Positions 7,226 through 16,080 of a DNA stretch of 64,000 nucleotides are shown here, in pieces. Source of the stretch: Candidatus Thiodiazotropha endoloripes (GTDB taxonomy: Bacteria > Pseudomonadota > Gammaproteobacteria > Chromatiales > Chromatiaceae); the NCBI RefSeq assembly GCF_001708965.1, contig NZ_LVJW01000003.1:620001-684000 (forward strand). The letters are read 5' to 3'. Made by a program: the position numbers and the translations under genes. The notes under the pieces were generated by a model, which saw nothing but the letters and a program-made list of their open reading frames with translations, was not told where the DNA came from and made no database searches. How positions within the stretch are numbered: the stretch's first letter is position 1; each line of letters starts with the position of its first letter.

Positions 7226-8467
7226 ATGGCAAAACAGATGCATGATACCCCCATGCTTGATCAGCTGGAGAGTGGCCCATGGCCCTCATTCGTTACCGGC
7301 CTCAAGCGCCTCGCCAAAGACAACGATATGATGGTTGACCTGCTAGGTCAGCTGGAGACTTCTTACGAAACCCGCAAAGGCTACTGGAAAGGTGGTACTG
7401 TGGGCGTTATCGGCTACGGCGGTGGTATCATTCCCCGTTTTACCGAATTGAAAGGTGATGACGGCGTGGCTCTGTTCCCTGCCGCTGCAGAATTCCACAC
7501 CCTGCGTGTCATGCCACCTCCAGGCATGCACTATGACACCGACACCATTCGCAAGTTCTGCGATATCTGGGAAAAGTACGGTTCCGGCTTGATTGCTTTC
7601 CATGGTCAGTCTGGCGACATCATGTTCCAGGGTTGTACCACTGACAACGTTCAGCCTGCATTCGATGAGATCAACGAAATGGGTTTTGATCTCGGTGGTG
7701 CCGGTCCTGCGGTACGTACCGGTATGTCCTGCGTTGGTGCGGCACGTTGCGAAAACTCCTGCTTCGACGAGGGTCGTACCATGCGCATGCTGGTCAACAA
7801 CGCCCTTGACGATATGCACCGTCCGGCGCTGCCCTACAAGTTCAAATACAAAGTCTCCGGTTGCCCGAATGACTGCATGAACTCAGTACAGCGCGCTGAT
7901 CTGGCTACCATCGGTACCTGGCGCGATGACATGAAAGTCGATCAGGACGAAGTGAAAAGCTTCGTCGCTGAGAAAGGTCGCAAATATGTCATCGACAATG
8001 TGATCACCCGTTGCCCAACCCAGGCACTGTCATTGAATGATGACGACACCCTGGCGGTGGACAATCCCTCCTGTGTCCGTTGCATGCACTGCATCAACGT
8101 GATGAACAAAGCGCTCTCTCCCGGCGACGACAAAGGCGTTACCCTGCTGTGTGGCGGTAAGCGTACTCTGAAGATCGGCGACCTGATGGGTACTGTTATC
8201 GTGCCTTTCATGAAGCTTGAGTCTGATGAAGACTTTGAAACCCTGGAGGAGCTGGCTACCGAGATCCTCGACTTCTTCGCGGAGAATGCGCTGGAGCACG
8301 AGCGTACCGGTGAGATGATCGAGCGTATCGGCCTGGTCAACTTCCTCGAAGGCGTCGGCCTGGAGATCGATCCAAACATGATCGAGCGTCCGCGTATGAA
8401 TCCTTATGTCCGCATGGATGGTTGGGATGAAGAAGCGAGCAAGTGGGCTGAACGCAAAGCGCAATAA
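7226..8467 (+). CDS. dsrA: reverse dissimilatory sulfite reductase alpha subunit
   Basis: DsrA, 413 residues, the alpha subunit of the siroheme enzyme that in sulfur oxidisers runs in reverse, turning DsrC-bound sulfane sulfur into sulfite in the cytoplasm. It has the siroheme/[4Fe-4S] cysteines C-x5-C-x3-C from Cys169 and SGCPNDC at Cys213/217, and a ferredoxin-type insert with CVRCMHC (Cys283, 286, 289). The start at 7226 is chosen over an upstream TTG because a GGGAGAA site precedes it and the N-terminal HDTPMLDQLESGPWPSF matches the family. It opens the 13.8-kb dsr cluster. Codon use is strongly biased to GGT, CGT and CTG, as in highly expressed genes. Confidence 0.98.
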   Translation: MAKQMHDTPMLDQLESGPWPSFVTGLKRLAKDNDMMVDLLGQLETSYETRKGYWKGGTVGVIGYGGGIIPRFTELKGDDGVALFPAAAEFHTLRVMPPPGMHYDTDTIRKFCDIWEKYGSGLIAFHGQSGDIMFQGCTTDNVQPAFDEINEMGFDLGGAGPAVRTGMSCVGAARCENSCFDEGRTMRMLVNNALDDMHRPALPYKFKYKVSGCPNDCMNSVQRADLATIGTWRDDMKVDQDEVKSFVAEKGRKYVIDNVITRCPTQALSLNDDDTLAVDNPSCVRCMHCINVMNKALSPGDDKGVTLLCGGKRTLKIGDLMGTVIVPFMKLESDEDFETLEELATEILDFFAENALEHERTGEMIERIGLVNFLEGVGLEIDPNMIERPRMNPYVRMDGWDEEASKWAERKAQ

Positions 8468-8502
8468 TTCAGTTTTCTGCTGATTGACAGCAGGTTGAAA
8501 GG

Positions 8503-8529
8503 GGGGCATCGGGTTCGCCCGAATGCCCC
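8503..8529 (+). other. strong RNA hairpin between dsrA and dsrB
   Basis: GGGGCAT pairs with ATGCCCC and CGGG with CCCG around a TTCG loop, with one bulged A: about 11 bp, very GC-rich. No T-run follows, and dsrB begins 40 bp on, so it is not an ordinary terminator. A processing or stabilising element, or a partial attenuator, is more likely. Confidence 0.6.
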
Positions 8530-8568
8530 TTAAAACGAATCAATTACCCTATTTTTTTGGAGGTAGGT

Positions 8569-9639
8569 ATGTCGGAACCTCGTATGCCGATCGAGAGTGG
8601 CGTCCCAGAGATGGAGCCCTACTTGCACCCCGTCCTGAAGAAAAACTATGGCGAATGGGCCTGGCATGAGCGCCTGCGTCCTGGTGTCCTGCGTCACGTT
8701 GCCAAAAGTGGTGACAGCATCTGGACAGTGCGTGCCGGTACTCAGCGTCAGATGGACGTCTACACAATTCGCAAGTTGATGGATATAGCTGATGAATTTG
8801 CTGAAGGCTACGTCCGCTTCACCATCCGCTCCAACATCGAGTACATGGTCGGTGATGAATCCAAGGTTCAGCCACTGATCGACAAGTTGAACGAGGAAGG
8901 TTTCCCGATCGGTGGTACCGGTCCTTCGGTCTCCATGATCTCTCACACCCAGGGTTGGTTGCACTGCGACATCCCGGGTACCGACGCATCCGGTGCTGTA
9001 AAAGCGCTGATGGATGACCTCTACGACGAGTTCGTAAAGGAAGAGATGCCCAACCGTGTACGTATCACCACCTCTTGCTGCCAGATCAACTGTGGTGGCC
9101 AGGGCGATATCGCGATCAACATCCAGCACACCAAGCCGCCTAAGATTGACCACAGCCAGGTGGCCAATGTTTGTGAGCGTCCTTCGGTTGTTGCCCGTTG
9201 TCCGGTTGCTGCTATCCGTCCTGCGATGGTTAACGGTAAGCCTTCTCTGGAAGTCGACGAAAAGAAATGTATCTGCTGCGGTGCCTGCTTTCCGCCATGT
9301 CCGCCGATGCAGATCAACGATCCGGAGCACTCCAAGTTCGCGATCTGGGTGGGTGGTAAGAACTCCAATGCCCGTTCCAAGCCGACCTTCCATAAACTGG
9401 TAGCTGCCGGCGTACCGAACAACCCTCCGCGTTGGCCTGAAGTTTCCACCGTCGTCAAGCAGATCCTCAGCGCTTATAAAGAAGACGCCAAGGATTGGGA
9501 GCGCATCGGTGAGTGGGCTGATCGTATCGGTTGGCCAAAATTCTTCGAAAAGACCGGTCTGCCTTTCACCAAGTATCACATCGATAACTGGCGCGGTGGT
9601 CGTAGCAACCTGAATGCCTCTGCTCACATCCGTTTCTAA
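8569..9639 (+). CDS. dsrB: reverse dissimilatory sulfite reductase beta subunit
   Basis: DsrB, 356 residues, pairs with DsrA to form the alpha2-beta2 enzyme holding the catalytic siroheme. Cysteines for the cofactor-linked cluster are seen in TTSCCQINCGG (Cys170, 171, 175), with the later RCPVAAI Cys, and a ferredoxin insert CICCGACFPPCPP from Cys234. The start at 8569 has a GGAGG site 5 bp upstream; an upstream in-frame start at 8557 would begin inside the ribosome site region. 101 bp separate it from dsrA, with the hairpin in between. Confidence 0.98.
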   Translation: MSEPRMPIESGVPEMEPYLHPVLKKNYGEWAWHERLRPGVLRHVAKSGDSIWTVRAGTQRQMDVYTIRKLMDIADEFAEGYVRFTIRSNIEYMVGDESKVQPLIDKLNEEGFPIGGTGPSVSMISHTQGWLHCDIPGTDASGAVKALMDDLYDEFVKEEMPNRVRITTSCCQINCGGQGDIAINIQHTKPPKIDHSQVANVCERPSVVARCPVAAIRPAMVNGKPSLEVDEKKCICCGACFPPCPPMQINDPEHSKFAIWVGGKNSNARSKPTFHKLVAAGVPNNPPRWPEVSTVVKQILSAYKEDAKDWERIGEWADRIGWPKFFEKTGLPFTKYHIDNWRGGRSNLNASAHIRF

Positions 9640-9683
9640 CAGCGGCTGCAGTTATATAGGCGAATAACAGGAAGGTCATACTG

Positions 9684-10076
9684 ATGAAATTTGCGATTCA
9701 GGTAAATGAAGGTCCGTACCAACATCAGGCAACGGACTCAGCATACCAGTTCACCAAGGCTGCTCTGGAAGCCGGTCACGAAGTGATGCGTGTCTTCTTC
9801 TATCACGACGGTGTGAACAACGGTACCAAACTCACAACCCCACCACAGGACGATCGAAATATCGTCAACCGGTGGACTGAGCTGGCGAAAAAATACGACC
9901 TCGACATGGTTGTCTGCGTGGCAGCAGCCCAGCGTCGTGGCATCGTTGACGAAGGTGAGATGCAGCGTAACGGAAAGGACGCTGAAAACATCGCTGACAA
10001 CTTTCGCATCTCCGGTCTCGGTCAACTGGTCGAAGCGGGCATCCAGTCTGAGCGACTGATGGTTTTCGGTGATTAA
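9684..10076 (+). CDS. dsrE: sulfur transfer protein DsrE
   Basis: DsrE, 130 residues, subunit of the cytoplasmic DsrE2F2H2 hexamer that passes persulfide sulfur to DsrC. The sulfur-carrying cysteine is present as Cys78 in VVCVAAAQRRGI, the same position as in Allochromatium vinosum DsrE. An AGGAAGG site precedes the ATG. It sits between dsrB and dsrF with 44 and 16 bp gaps. The presence of DsrEFH marks the oxidative direction of the Dsr pathway. Confidence 0.97.
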   Translation: MKFAIQVNEGPYQHQATDSAYQFTKAALEAGHEVMRVFFYHDGVNNGTKLTTPPQDDRNIVNRWTELAKKYDLDMVVCVAAAQRRGIVDEGEMQRNGKDAENIADNFRISGLGQLVEAGIQSERLMVFGD

Positions 10077-10092
10077 AGCATAGAGGTTGATC

Positions 10093-10503
10093 ATGTCTGA
10101 GCAGATAAAAAAATTCATGTACATCAACCGCCGTGCACCCTATGGCACCATCTATGCCTGGGAGTCGCTGGAAGTTGTGTTGATTGGTGCAGCGTTTGAC
10201 CAGGATGTAAGTTTGGCTTTCCTGGATGACGGTGTGTTTCAGTTGGTTAAGGGGCAGGACACCGCCGAGGTGGATATGAAGAATTTCTCCCCCACATACC
10301 AGGCACTGGGTGACTACGATGTGACCAAGCTTTTCGTCGAGAAAGAGTCGCTGGAAGAGCGTGGTCTGACACTTGATGATCTGATGCCGCTCACCTATGA
10401 AGACGAAGACGATGATTGGGCTGAGAAGGATTCAATCAAAGTTGTGAGTCGTGCTGAACTGGCTGACATCATGGAAGAACAAGATGTCATGTTTAGCTTC
10501 TAA
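10093..10503 (+). CDS. dsrF: sulfur relay protein DsrF (TusC-like)
   Basis: DsrF, 136 residues, of the DsrF/TusC family. Conserved blocks are KFMYINRRAPYGTIYAWESLEVVLIGAAF and VSLAFLDDGVFQL. It has no cysteine in the position DsrE uses, as is usual for this subunit, and is a structural part of DsrEFH. The start at 10093 follows an AGAGG site; a TTG two codons earlier is less likely. It lies 16 bp after dsrE and 15 bp before dsrH, so the three are translated from one message. Confidence 0.96.
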   Translation: MSEQIKKFMYINRRAPYGTIYAWESLEVVLIGAAFDQDVSLAFLDDGVFQLVKGQDTAEVDMKNFSPTYQALGDYDVTKLFVEKESLEERGLTLDDLMPLTYEDEDDDWAEKDSIKVVSRAELADIMEEQDVMFSF

Positions 10504-10518
10504 TCCGGAGTATTGAAT

Positions 10519-10824
10519 ATGAGCACGCTACACACAGTCAATAAATCACCTTTCGAGAAGTCTTCTATGGATAGCTGCCTGGCCTATGCCAAACAGGGCA
10601 GTGCTGTGCTGATGTATGAAGATGGTATCTATGGTGCGATCAAGGGCACAGCGATTGCTGACAAGATTGCTGCGGCAAGCGGTGTCAGCTTCTATGTACT
10701 GGGCCCCGACCTGAAAGCGCGCGGTGTCGCTGAAGATAAGGTCGTTGATGGTATCGAAATCGTGGACTATCCCAAGTTTGTCGCCCTCGCTAGTGAGAAC
10801 GACAAAGTACAGGCTTGGGTCTGA
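10519..10824 (+). CDS. dsrH: sulfur relay protein DsrH (TusB-like)
   Basis: DsrH, 101 residues, third subunit of DsrEFH. It starts MSTLHTVNKSPFEKSSMDSCLAYA, the usual DsrH/TusB beginning, with the conserved Cys near residue 20 and VLMYEDGIYGAI following. A CCGGAG site lies 8 bp upstream of the ATG at 10519; an in-frame TTG two codons earlier is discounted. dsrC follows after 43 bp. Confidence 0.96.
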   Translation: MSTLHTVNKSPFEKSSMDSCLAYAKQGSAVLMYEDGIYGAIKGTAIADKIAAASGVSFYVLGPDLKARGVAEDKVVDGIEIVDYPKFVALASENDKVQAWV

Positions 10825-10867
10825 TTAGTTTACTGAACAACTCTGTAACGTAATTTGGAGAGAAAAT

Positions 10868-11200
10868 ATGGCTATCGAAGCAAATGGTAAGACCTTCGAA
10901 ACTGATGAAGAGGGTTACCTGACCAACCTGGGCGAATGGGAGCCTGCTGTTGCTGAAGTTATGGCGAAAGAGGATGACCTCGAACTGACCAGTGAGCATT
11001 GGGAGATCATCAACTTCCTGCGTGAGTACTATGAAGAGTACCAGATTGCTCCAGCCGTGCGCGTTCTGACCAAGGCTGTTGGTAAGAAACTGGGTAAGGA
11101 GAAAGGCAACTCTAAGTATCTGTATGCCCTTTTCCCATATGGTCCTGGTAAGCAGGCTTGCCGTTTCGCCGGTCTGCCTAAGCCTACTGGCTGTATCTAA
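10868..11200 (+). CDS. dsrC: DsrC sulfur carrier protein
   Basis: Canonical DsrC, 110 residues. The flexible C-terminal arm ends QACRFAGLPKPTGCI, giving the two essential cysteines Cys98 and Cys109, spaced by 11 as in the family. It receives sulfur from DsrEFH, delivers it to DsrAB/DsrL, and as a trisulfide is the substrate of the DsrMKJOP membrane complex. A TTTGGAGAGAAA ribosome site gives a strong start. A perfect 11-bp hairpin follows the stop codon, in line with a separately stabilised, abundant dsrC message. Compare the Cys-free homolog at 4666-5010. Confidence 0.98.
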   Translation: MAIEANGKTFETDEEGYLTNLGEWEPAVAEVMAKEDDLELTSEHWEIINFLREYYEEYQIAPAVRVLTKAVGKKLGKEKGNSKYLYALFPYGPGKQACRFAGLPKPTGCI

Positions 11201-11215
11201 GAGACCCATACACTT

Positions 11216-11243
11216 GGCGGGTGAATGCTGACATTCACCCGCC
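11216..11243 (+). other. RNA hairpin after dsrC
   Basis: A perfect 11-bp stem (GGCGGGTGAAT with ATTCACCCGCC, 6-base loop) begins 16 bp after the dsrC stop. No T-run follows and dsrM starts 36 bp later. It fits a 3'-end stabiliser or processing site that lets dsrC mRNA accumulate above the downstream genes. Confidence 0.65.
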
Positions 11244-11278
11244 GGTGAATCAGACCAACACTTGAGGAACGCAGGAAC

Positions 11279-12001
11279 ATGTCATCTGTCTACGCGTTGC
11301 TGTTTATCGTAGCGACCATCGTTCTGGTAATTGGCTTGACGAGAAAAATCGTCCAGTATGCCAAGACACCTGCACCACTAAAGATTCCCACGACTCCGGC
11401 GCCTGTGACACAGACCGGGGTTGTTTTCAGACTGTTTCGCGAAGTTGTGCTGTTTGAGAGTCTGTTCAAGAGCACCAAGTGGACCTGGATCTTTTCCTGG
11501 TTGTTCCACATGGGGCTTTTCCTGGTCCTACTGAGACATGTGCGCTACTTCATCGATCCTGTATGGCTGCCTATCCAGTTGATACAGCCCTTCGGTAAGT
11601 ATGCTGCCTTTGCCATGGTCGCAGGTCTGGCCGGTCTGCTGGTTCGACGCATTTTCGTTGACCGTGTTCGCTATATCTCTGCGCCATCCGACTACCTTTG
11701 GCTGCTGATTCTGCTGACGATCGGTATGAGCGGCGCCATGATGACCTTTGTCATCCACACCGATGTGGTGGCAGTGAAGCAATTTTTTACCGGATTCTGG
11801 ACCTTAAGCGGTGGTGAGCTGCCGATGGATCCGATCCTGTTGATACATTTGACTCTGGTTGCTGTGCTGATGATCTTGCTGCCATTCAGCAAGCTGCTGC
11901 ATATCCCCGGGGTCTTCTTCAGCCCAACCCGTAATCAAGTGGACAATCCGCGCGAGCGTCGTCACTTGGTCGAGTGGGCCAGAAAGTTTGAAGAGTCTTA
12001 A
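11279..12001 (+). CDS. dsrM: DsrM, heme b membrane subunit of DsrMKJOP
   Basis: DsrM, 240 residues, a NarI-like membrane protein with about five hydrophobic segments (first at residues 3-20). It binds b-type hemes and exchanges electrons with the quinone pool. Candidate heme His residues lie in WLFHMGLFLVLLRHVRYF and FVIHTDVVA/ILLIHLTLV. It ends 28 bp before dsrK, its direct partner. In this oxidative pathway DsrMK is expected to oxidise or regenerate DsrC at the membrane. Confidence 0.95.
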   Translation: MSSVYALLFIVATIVLVIGLTRKIVQYAKTPAPLKIPTTPAPVTQTGVVFRLFREVVLFESLFKSTKWTWIFSWLFHMGLFLVLLRHVRYFIDPVWLPIQLIQPFGKYAAFAMVAGLAGLLVRRIFVDRVRYISAPSDYLWLLILLTIGMSGAMMTFVIHTDVVAVKQFFTGFWTLSGGELPMDPILLIHLTLVAVLMILLPFSKLLHIPGVFFSPTRNQVDNPRERRHLVEWARKFEES

Positions 12002-12029
12002 GTCCACGCTTGGCCGATGAGGATTACTA

Positions 12030-13568
12030 ATGGCTGGAGCTGAATTCGAAACACCGGAACTGAGTGAACACATCGAAGTTCCTGAATTGGTCGAAGGTAC
12101 CATGGAGCATATCACTTGCTTTGTGGCTAAACCTGAACATCAGACAGATTTGGGATTTCCCGGTGAGAAAGTAGAGAACTGGAAAGAGGTCGCTATCGAC
12201 AAGATGGGCGATCTGCTGAGCCGCTATCGCTCATTCCAGGTTTTCATGGATGCCTGTGTGAAATGTGGTTCCTGCACGGATAAATGCCACTATTTTCTCG
12301 GTACCCAGGATCCAAAGAATATGCCTGTGGGTCGTCAGGACCTGTTGCGTAAAGTCTATCGTCGCTACTTCACCTTCGCTGGAAAGTACTTTCCGAAACT
12401 GGTCGGCGCTGTCGATTTGAGCGAAGAGATCATTGACGATTGGTACAGCTATTTTCACCAGTGTTCACAATGCCGACGCTGCTCTGTGTTCTGCCCTTAT
12501 GGCATCGATACCGCAGAGATCTCCATGGCTGCCAGAGAGATTCTCGATTCCATCGGTGTCGGTCAGAAGTACTGTAACGAGATCATCGGTAAGGTACACA
12601 AGATCGGTAACAACCTGGGTCTGCCAGGGCCTGCTATCCTCGACACCCTTGAAGGTCTGGAGGAAGATGTTTACGAAGAGGATGAAGTTGCCGTTAAATA
12701 TCCGCTTGATGTGAAAGGCGCCGACATTCTTCTTGTTACCCCTTCAGCTGACTTCTTTGCCGAGCCCCATGTGGATGGCTTGATCGGTTATGGAAAGGTC
12801 TTCCATGAAGCCGGTGTCAGCTGGACATTGAGTACCAAAGCCTCGGAAGCCGGTAACTTCGGCATGTTCATCGGCAGCTATGAAAATATGCGCCGGGTAT
12901 CGCTGAGAATCCGTGAAGCGGCTTTGGAGCTTGGTGTTAAACGCATCGTCTTTGGTGAGTGTGGTCACGCCTGGCGTATCGCCTACAGTTTCCTCAACAC
13001 CCTGGCGGGTCCCTTCGATTTCCTCGATCCGGACTATCCGGTACCACAGCATATCTGTGAGTTCACGCTGAATGAGATCGAAAAGGGTACCCTGGAGTTC
13101 GACAAGTCGGAAAATGATGACATGTCGATCACCTTCCATGATTCATGCAACGTGGCCCGTGCCTCCCGTATGGGTGACACACCGGGCGGCCAGTTTGAGA
13201 TTCCACGTAAAGTCATCAAGGCAGTCGTCAACAACTACCACGACATGGAGTGGGACACCATCCATGAGCGCACCTTCTGCTGCGGCGGTGGTGGTGGTCT
13301 GCTGACCGATGATTTGATGGAAGTGCGCGTCAAAGGGGCGAAGCCTCGGATGAGCGCCTTCAAGAATGTCATGGAAGAGAAAGGTGTTACCCATTTGGCT
13401 GCGATCTGCGCCATCTGCAAGAGTCAGTTCACCAAGGTATTACCTTACTACGGTATGGATATGTTCCAGATCGTCAGTGTTCACCAATTGGTCAGCAATG
13501 CCATTGTGTTGAACAGAAAAACGCCGCCCGAGGAAGCCCCGGGATATGGCGAAGATGATGATGAATAG
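12030..13568 (+). CDS. dsrK: DsrK, HdrD-like iron-sulfur subunit
   Basis: DsrK, 512 residues, cytoplasmic and related to heterodisulfide reductase HdrD. The N-terminal third carries two [4Fe-4S] motifs, CVKCGSCTDKC and CSQCRRCSVFC. The C-terminal half has CCG-type cysteines including RTFCCGGGGGLLTDD and ICAICKSQF, which form the special cubane cluster that acts on the DsrC trisulfide. With DsrM it forms the catalytic module of DsrMKJOP. Length and gene position match the family. Confidence 0.97.
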   Translation: MAGAEFETPELSEHIEVPELVEGTMEHITCFVAKPEHQTDLGFPGEKVENWKEVAIDKMGDLLSRYRSFQVFMDACVKCGSCTDKCHYFLGTQDPKNMPVGRQDLLRKVYRRYFTFAGKYFPKLVGAVDLSEEIIDDWYSYFHQCSQCRRCSVFCPYGIDTAEISMAAREILDSIGVGQKYCNEIIGKVHKIGNNLGLPGPAILDTLEGLEEDVYEEDEVAVKYPLDVKGADILLVTPSADFFAEPHVDGLIGYGKVFHEAGVSWTLSTKASEAGNFGMFIGSYENMRRVSLRIREAALELGVKRIVFGECGHAWRIAYSFLNTLAGPFDFLDPDYPVPQHICEFTLNEIEKGTLEFDKSENDDMSITFHDSCNVARASRMGDTPGGQFEIPRKVIKAVVNNYHDMEWDTIHERTFCCGGGGGLLTDDLMEVRVKGAKPRMSAFKNVMEEKGVTHLAAICAICKSQFTKVLPYYGMDMFQIVSVHQLVSNAIVLNRKTPPEEAPGYGEDDDE

Positions 13569-13646
13569 AGATACGACTAACTAGCGCAACATGATTCCTA
13601 CCCTGTGTAGGGCACGACCAAGATAAGTTCTATAAGGAGACTGAAT

Positions 13647-15593
13647 ATGGCAACTCCTAGCGAAGAGATGAAAAAAGACGTTACTTGGCGTCGTTTTGAA
13701 GACGGCGACAATGAGTGGGATGATTGGGGTGATAAGATCTTCCAGGAAGATACATCCTACAAGTGCCCTACCTATATCAACCGTACACCTCCCTGTCAGG
13801 GTGGCTGTCCGTCTGGTCACGACATCCGTGGCTGGCTGGCAATCGTACGTGAGCAGGAAAAACCTTCCGAAGGTATGGAGTGGGAACAGTATGCGTTTGA
13901 GCGTGCTGTCGAGGCCAACCCTTTTCCCTCTATGATGGGCCGTGTCTGCCCGGCACCCTGTCAGGATGGCTGTAACCGTAACGAGGTTGAAGACTTTGTC
14001 GGCATCAACTCGGTTGAGCAGTACATCGGTGATACCGCCATCGAGAAAGGTTTCAAATTCACCCCTGGCGCCGATACCGGTAAAAAAGTCGCGGTAATCG
14101 GTGGTGGTCCGGCTGGTATGGCTGCTGCCTTCCAGCTGCGTAAAATGGGTCACGGGGTTACCGTATTTGAAAAGGATCCGGAGCTTGGCGGTATGATGCG
14201 TTACGGCATCCCCAACTATCGTATTCCACGCGATAAGCTGCAGGCTGAGATTCAGCGTATTCTGGATATGGGCGTTGAAACCCGCGCAGGCGTCAAAGTC
14301 GGTTCCGATGTTCCGGTTGCCGAACTCGAAAAAGAGTACGATGCCATTCTTTGGGCTCTGGGTTGCCAGAATGGTCGCGATCTGCCGGTTGACGGCTGGG
14401 TCGGTACACCAAACTGTGTCTCCGGTGTCGCTTTCCTCAAGGCCTTCAACGAGGGTCGCATGAAGGTCACTGCGAAGAACGTGGTCTGTATCGGTGGTGG
14501 TGATACCTCGATCGACGTGATTTCTGTCGCCCGCCGTCTTGGTACCAATGCCGCGGCTGGTAATCCTGAAGATGTGGTTCTCGATATCGCAATGAATCAG
14601 GATGATGCACTTGCTGAAGGTGCTGAGCCTGCAGCTGCAACCCTGACCTCTCTGTTCACCAAGGACAAGATGTTTGCTGCACAGCACGAAATTCACGATG
14701 CACTGCATGAAGGCTGTGAGATTCTGGATGGTGTGATGCCTTTGGAAGTGATTCTCGGTGCTGATGGTCGTGCAACCGGACTGAAGGTTTGTGATTGTAC
14801 AATGGACGGTATGACCCCGGTTCCAACTGAAGGTACCGAACGTGTACTGGAAGCTGATCTGATCGTCTCCGCGATTGGTCAGAGTGCCGATATGGATGGT
14901 CTGGAGGATATGGCCAATGACCGCAACCTGATCGATGCGGACAAGTTCTATCAGGTACCCGGTAAAGAGGGTCACTTCGTCGCTGGTGATATCGTTCGTC
15001 CTCATCTGCTGACCACCGCGATTGGTCAGGCATCCATTGCCTGTGAAAGCATCGATGCCTATATGACTAAGAAAGCGATGGCCAAGCGTCCCAAGGTAGA
15101 TGTACACCACTTCGACCTGCTGGAGAAGCTGAAAGAGGCCGATATGGCGCCCGAAGCCTTCGATAAGAATGAAGGTGATCTGCGTGGTACCAACTCTGCG
15201 AAATTTGCTGTCCACAACTATGAAGATCGTTCCCGTCAGGAGGTTATTCCTGCCAACGATCTGTTCCTCGGCCACTTCGAATTCACACCGCGTCTGCTGC
15301 GTTCAGAAGATGTTCCTACTGCGGATGAAGTATTACACCACTTCAAAGAGCGTATGAATGGTCTTAACCAGGAACAGGTGCAGGAAGAGGCCAAACGATG
15401 CATGAGCTGCGGCATGTGTTTCGAGTGTGACAACTGCGTGGTTTTCTGTCCTCAGGATGCGGTATTCCGTGTCAAGCGCAATGAGACCACCACAGGACGT
15501 TATGTGGACACAGACTACAACAAGTGTATCGGTTGTCATGTTTGTACCGATGTCTGCCCAACTGGTTATATCCAAATGGGGTTAGGTGAATAG
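13647..15593 (+). CDS. dsrL: DsrL, NAD(P)H-linked iron-sulfur flavoprotein
   Basis: DsrL, 648 residues, related to the GltD small subunit of glutamate synthase. It has N-terminal cysteines (PPCQGGCPSGHDIRGW; CPAPCQDGCNR), an FAD motif GGGPAGMAAAFQLRKMGHG near residue 150, a second dinucleotide motif CIGGGDTSIDVISVARRLG, and a C-terminal ferredoxin pair CMSCGMCFECDNC and CIGCHVCTDVC. It binds DsrAB and couples it to NAD(P). An AGGAG site precedes the ATG. dsrJ follows 8 bp after the stop. A long antisense frame here is a shadow. Confidence 0.97.
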   Translation: MATPSEEMKKDVTWRRFEDGDNEWDDWGDKIFQEDTSYKCPTYINRTPPCQGGCPSGHDIRGWLAIVREQEKPSEGMEWEQYAFERAVEANPFPSMMGRVCPAPCQDGCNRNEVEDFVGINSVEQYIGDTAIEKGFKFTPGADTGKKVAVIGGGPAGMAAAFQLRKMGHGVTVFEKDPELGGMMRYGIPNYRIPRDKLQAEIQRILDMGVETRAGVKVGSDVPVAELEKEYDAILWALGCQNGRDLPVDGWVGTPNCVSGVAFLKAFNEGRMKVTAKNVVCIGGGDTSIDVISVARRLGTNAAAGNPEDVVLDIAMNQDDALAEGAEPAAATLTSLFTKDKMFAAQHEIHDALHEGCEILDGVMPLEVILGADGRATGLKVCDCTMDGMTPVPTEGTERVLEADLIVSAIGQSADMDGLEDMANDRNLIDADKFYQVPGKEGHFVAGDIVRPHLLTTAIGQASIACESIDAYMTKKAMAKRPKVDVHHFDLLEKLKEADMAPEAFDKNEGDLRGTNSAKFAVHNYEDRSRQEVIPANDLFLGHFEFTPRLLRSEDVPTADEVLHHFKERMNGLNQEQVQEEAKRCMSCGMCFECDNCVVFCPQDAVFRVKRNETTTGRYVDTDYNKCIGCHVCTDVCPTGYIQMGLGE

Positions 15594-15601
15594 GAGCTGA
15601 G

Positions 15602-16078
15602 ATGCGTAGTTCTCTCATCAGCAACAGGTCTCTCTTGATCCTGCTGGCGGCGCTGTTGGCGCCTGCCATGCAGGTGTTCGCTGAGAGTCGCTTTGTGACC
15701 GAAAATTCGAAAGCCGCTTCGCTCAAGAGTTGCGTGGCACCAACGGATCAGATGCGCAGGAATCATATGGACTACCTGCAGCATGGCAGAGATGACACCG
15801 TACTAGATGGTATCCGTGGCATCGATTACAGTCTGTCGGAATGCATCGACTGTCATGCTTCAAAGAACCCACAAGGTCAAGCGGTATCTGTAACCGATGA
15901 GGGTCAATTTTGTCAGGCTTGTCACGAGTATGTTGCGGTGAGTCCTGCCTGTTTTCAGTGCCACAGAACAACGCCCGACACACAGGCCGGAGCTGCCAAA
16001 TTAGGACATCATAGTGGTGACTCCGATCCGCATGAAGGCCTTGATATTCAACTGCCAGCCGGGATTCAGAGAGACTGA
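15602..16078 (+). CDS. dsrJ: DsrJ, triheme cytochrome c
   Basis: DsrJ, 158 residues, the periplasmic triheme cytochrome of DsrMKJOP. A signal segment spans about residues 10-27 (SLLILLAALLAPAMQVFA), probably kept as an anchor. Three heme sites are seen: CIDCH, CQACH and CFQCH. Cys44 in KSCVAPTDQMRRNHM matches the unusual cysteine that ligates one heme iron in the Allochromatium protein. It starts 8 bp after dsrL and ends 2 bp before dsrO, so translation is coupled. Confidence 0.97.
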   Translation: MRSSLISNRSLLILLAALLAPAMQVFAESRFVTENSKAASLKSCVAPTDQMRRNHMDYLQHGRDDTVLDGIRGIDYSLSECIDCHASKNPQGQAVSVTDEGQFCQACHEYVAVSPACFQCHRTTPDTQAGAAKLGHHSGDSDPHEGLDIQLPAGIQRD

Positions 16079-16080
16079 AG

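Noticed and set aside
8530-9627. 365-codon minus-strand frame antisense to dsrB
   Set aside because: Same reason: an antisense shadow of a highly expressed GC-rich gene with no ribosome site or recognisable domain.
13581-15275. 564-codon minus-strand open frame antisense to dsrL
   Set aside because: It mirrors dsrL codon bias, has low-complexity Thr/Ile/Arg-rich composition and no family features. It is a shadow of a strongly biased gene.
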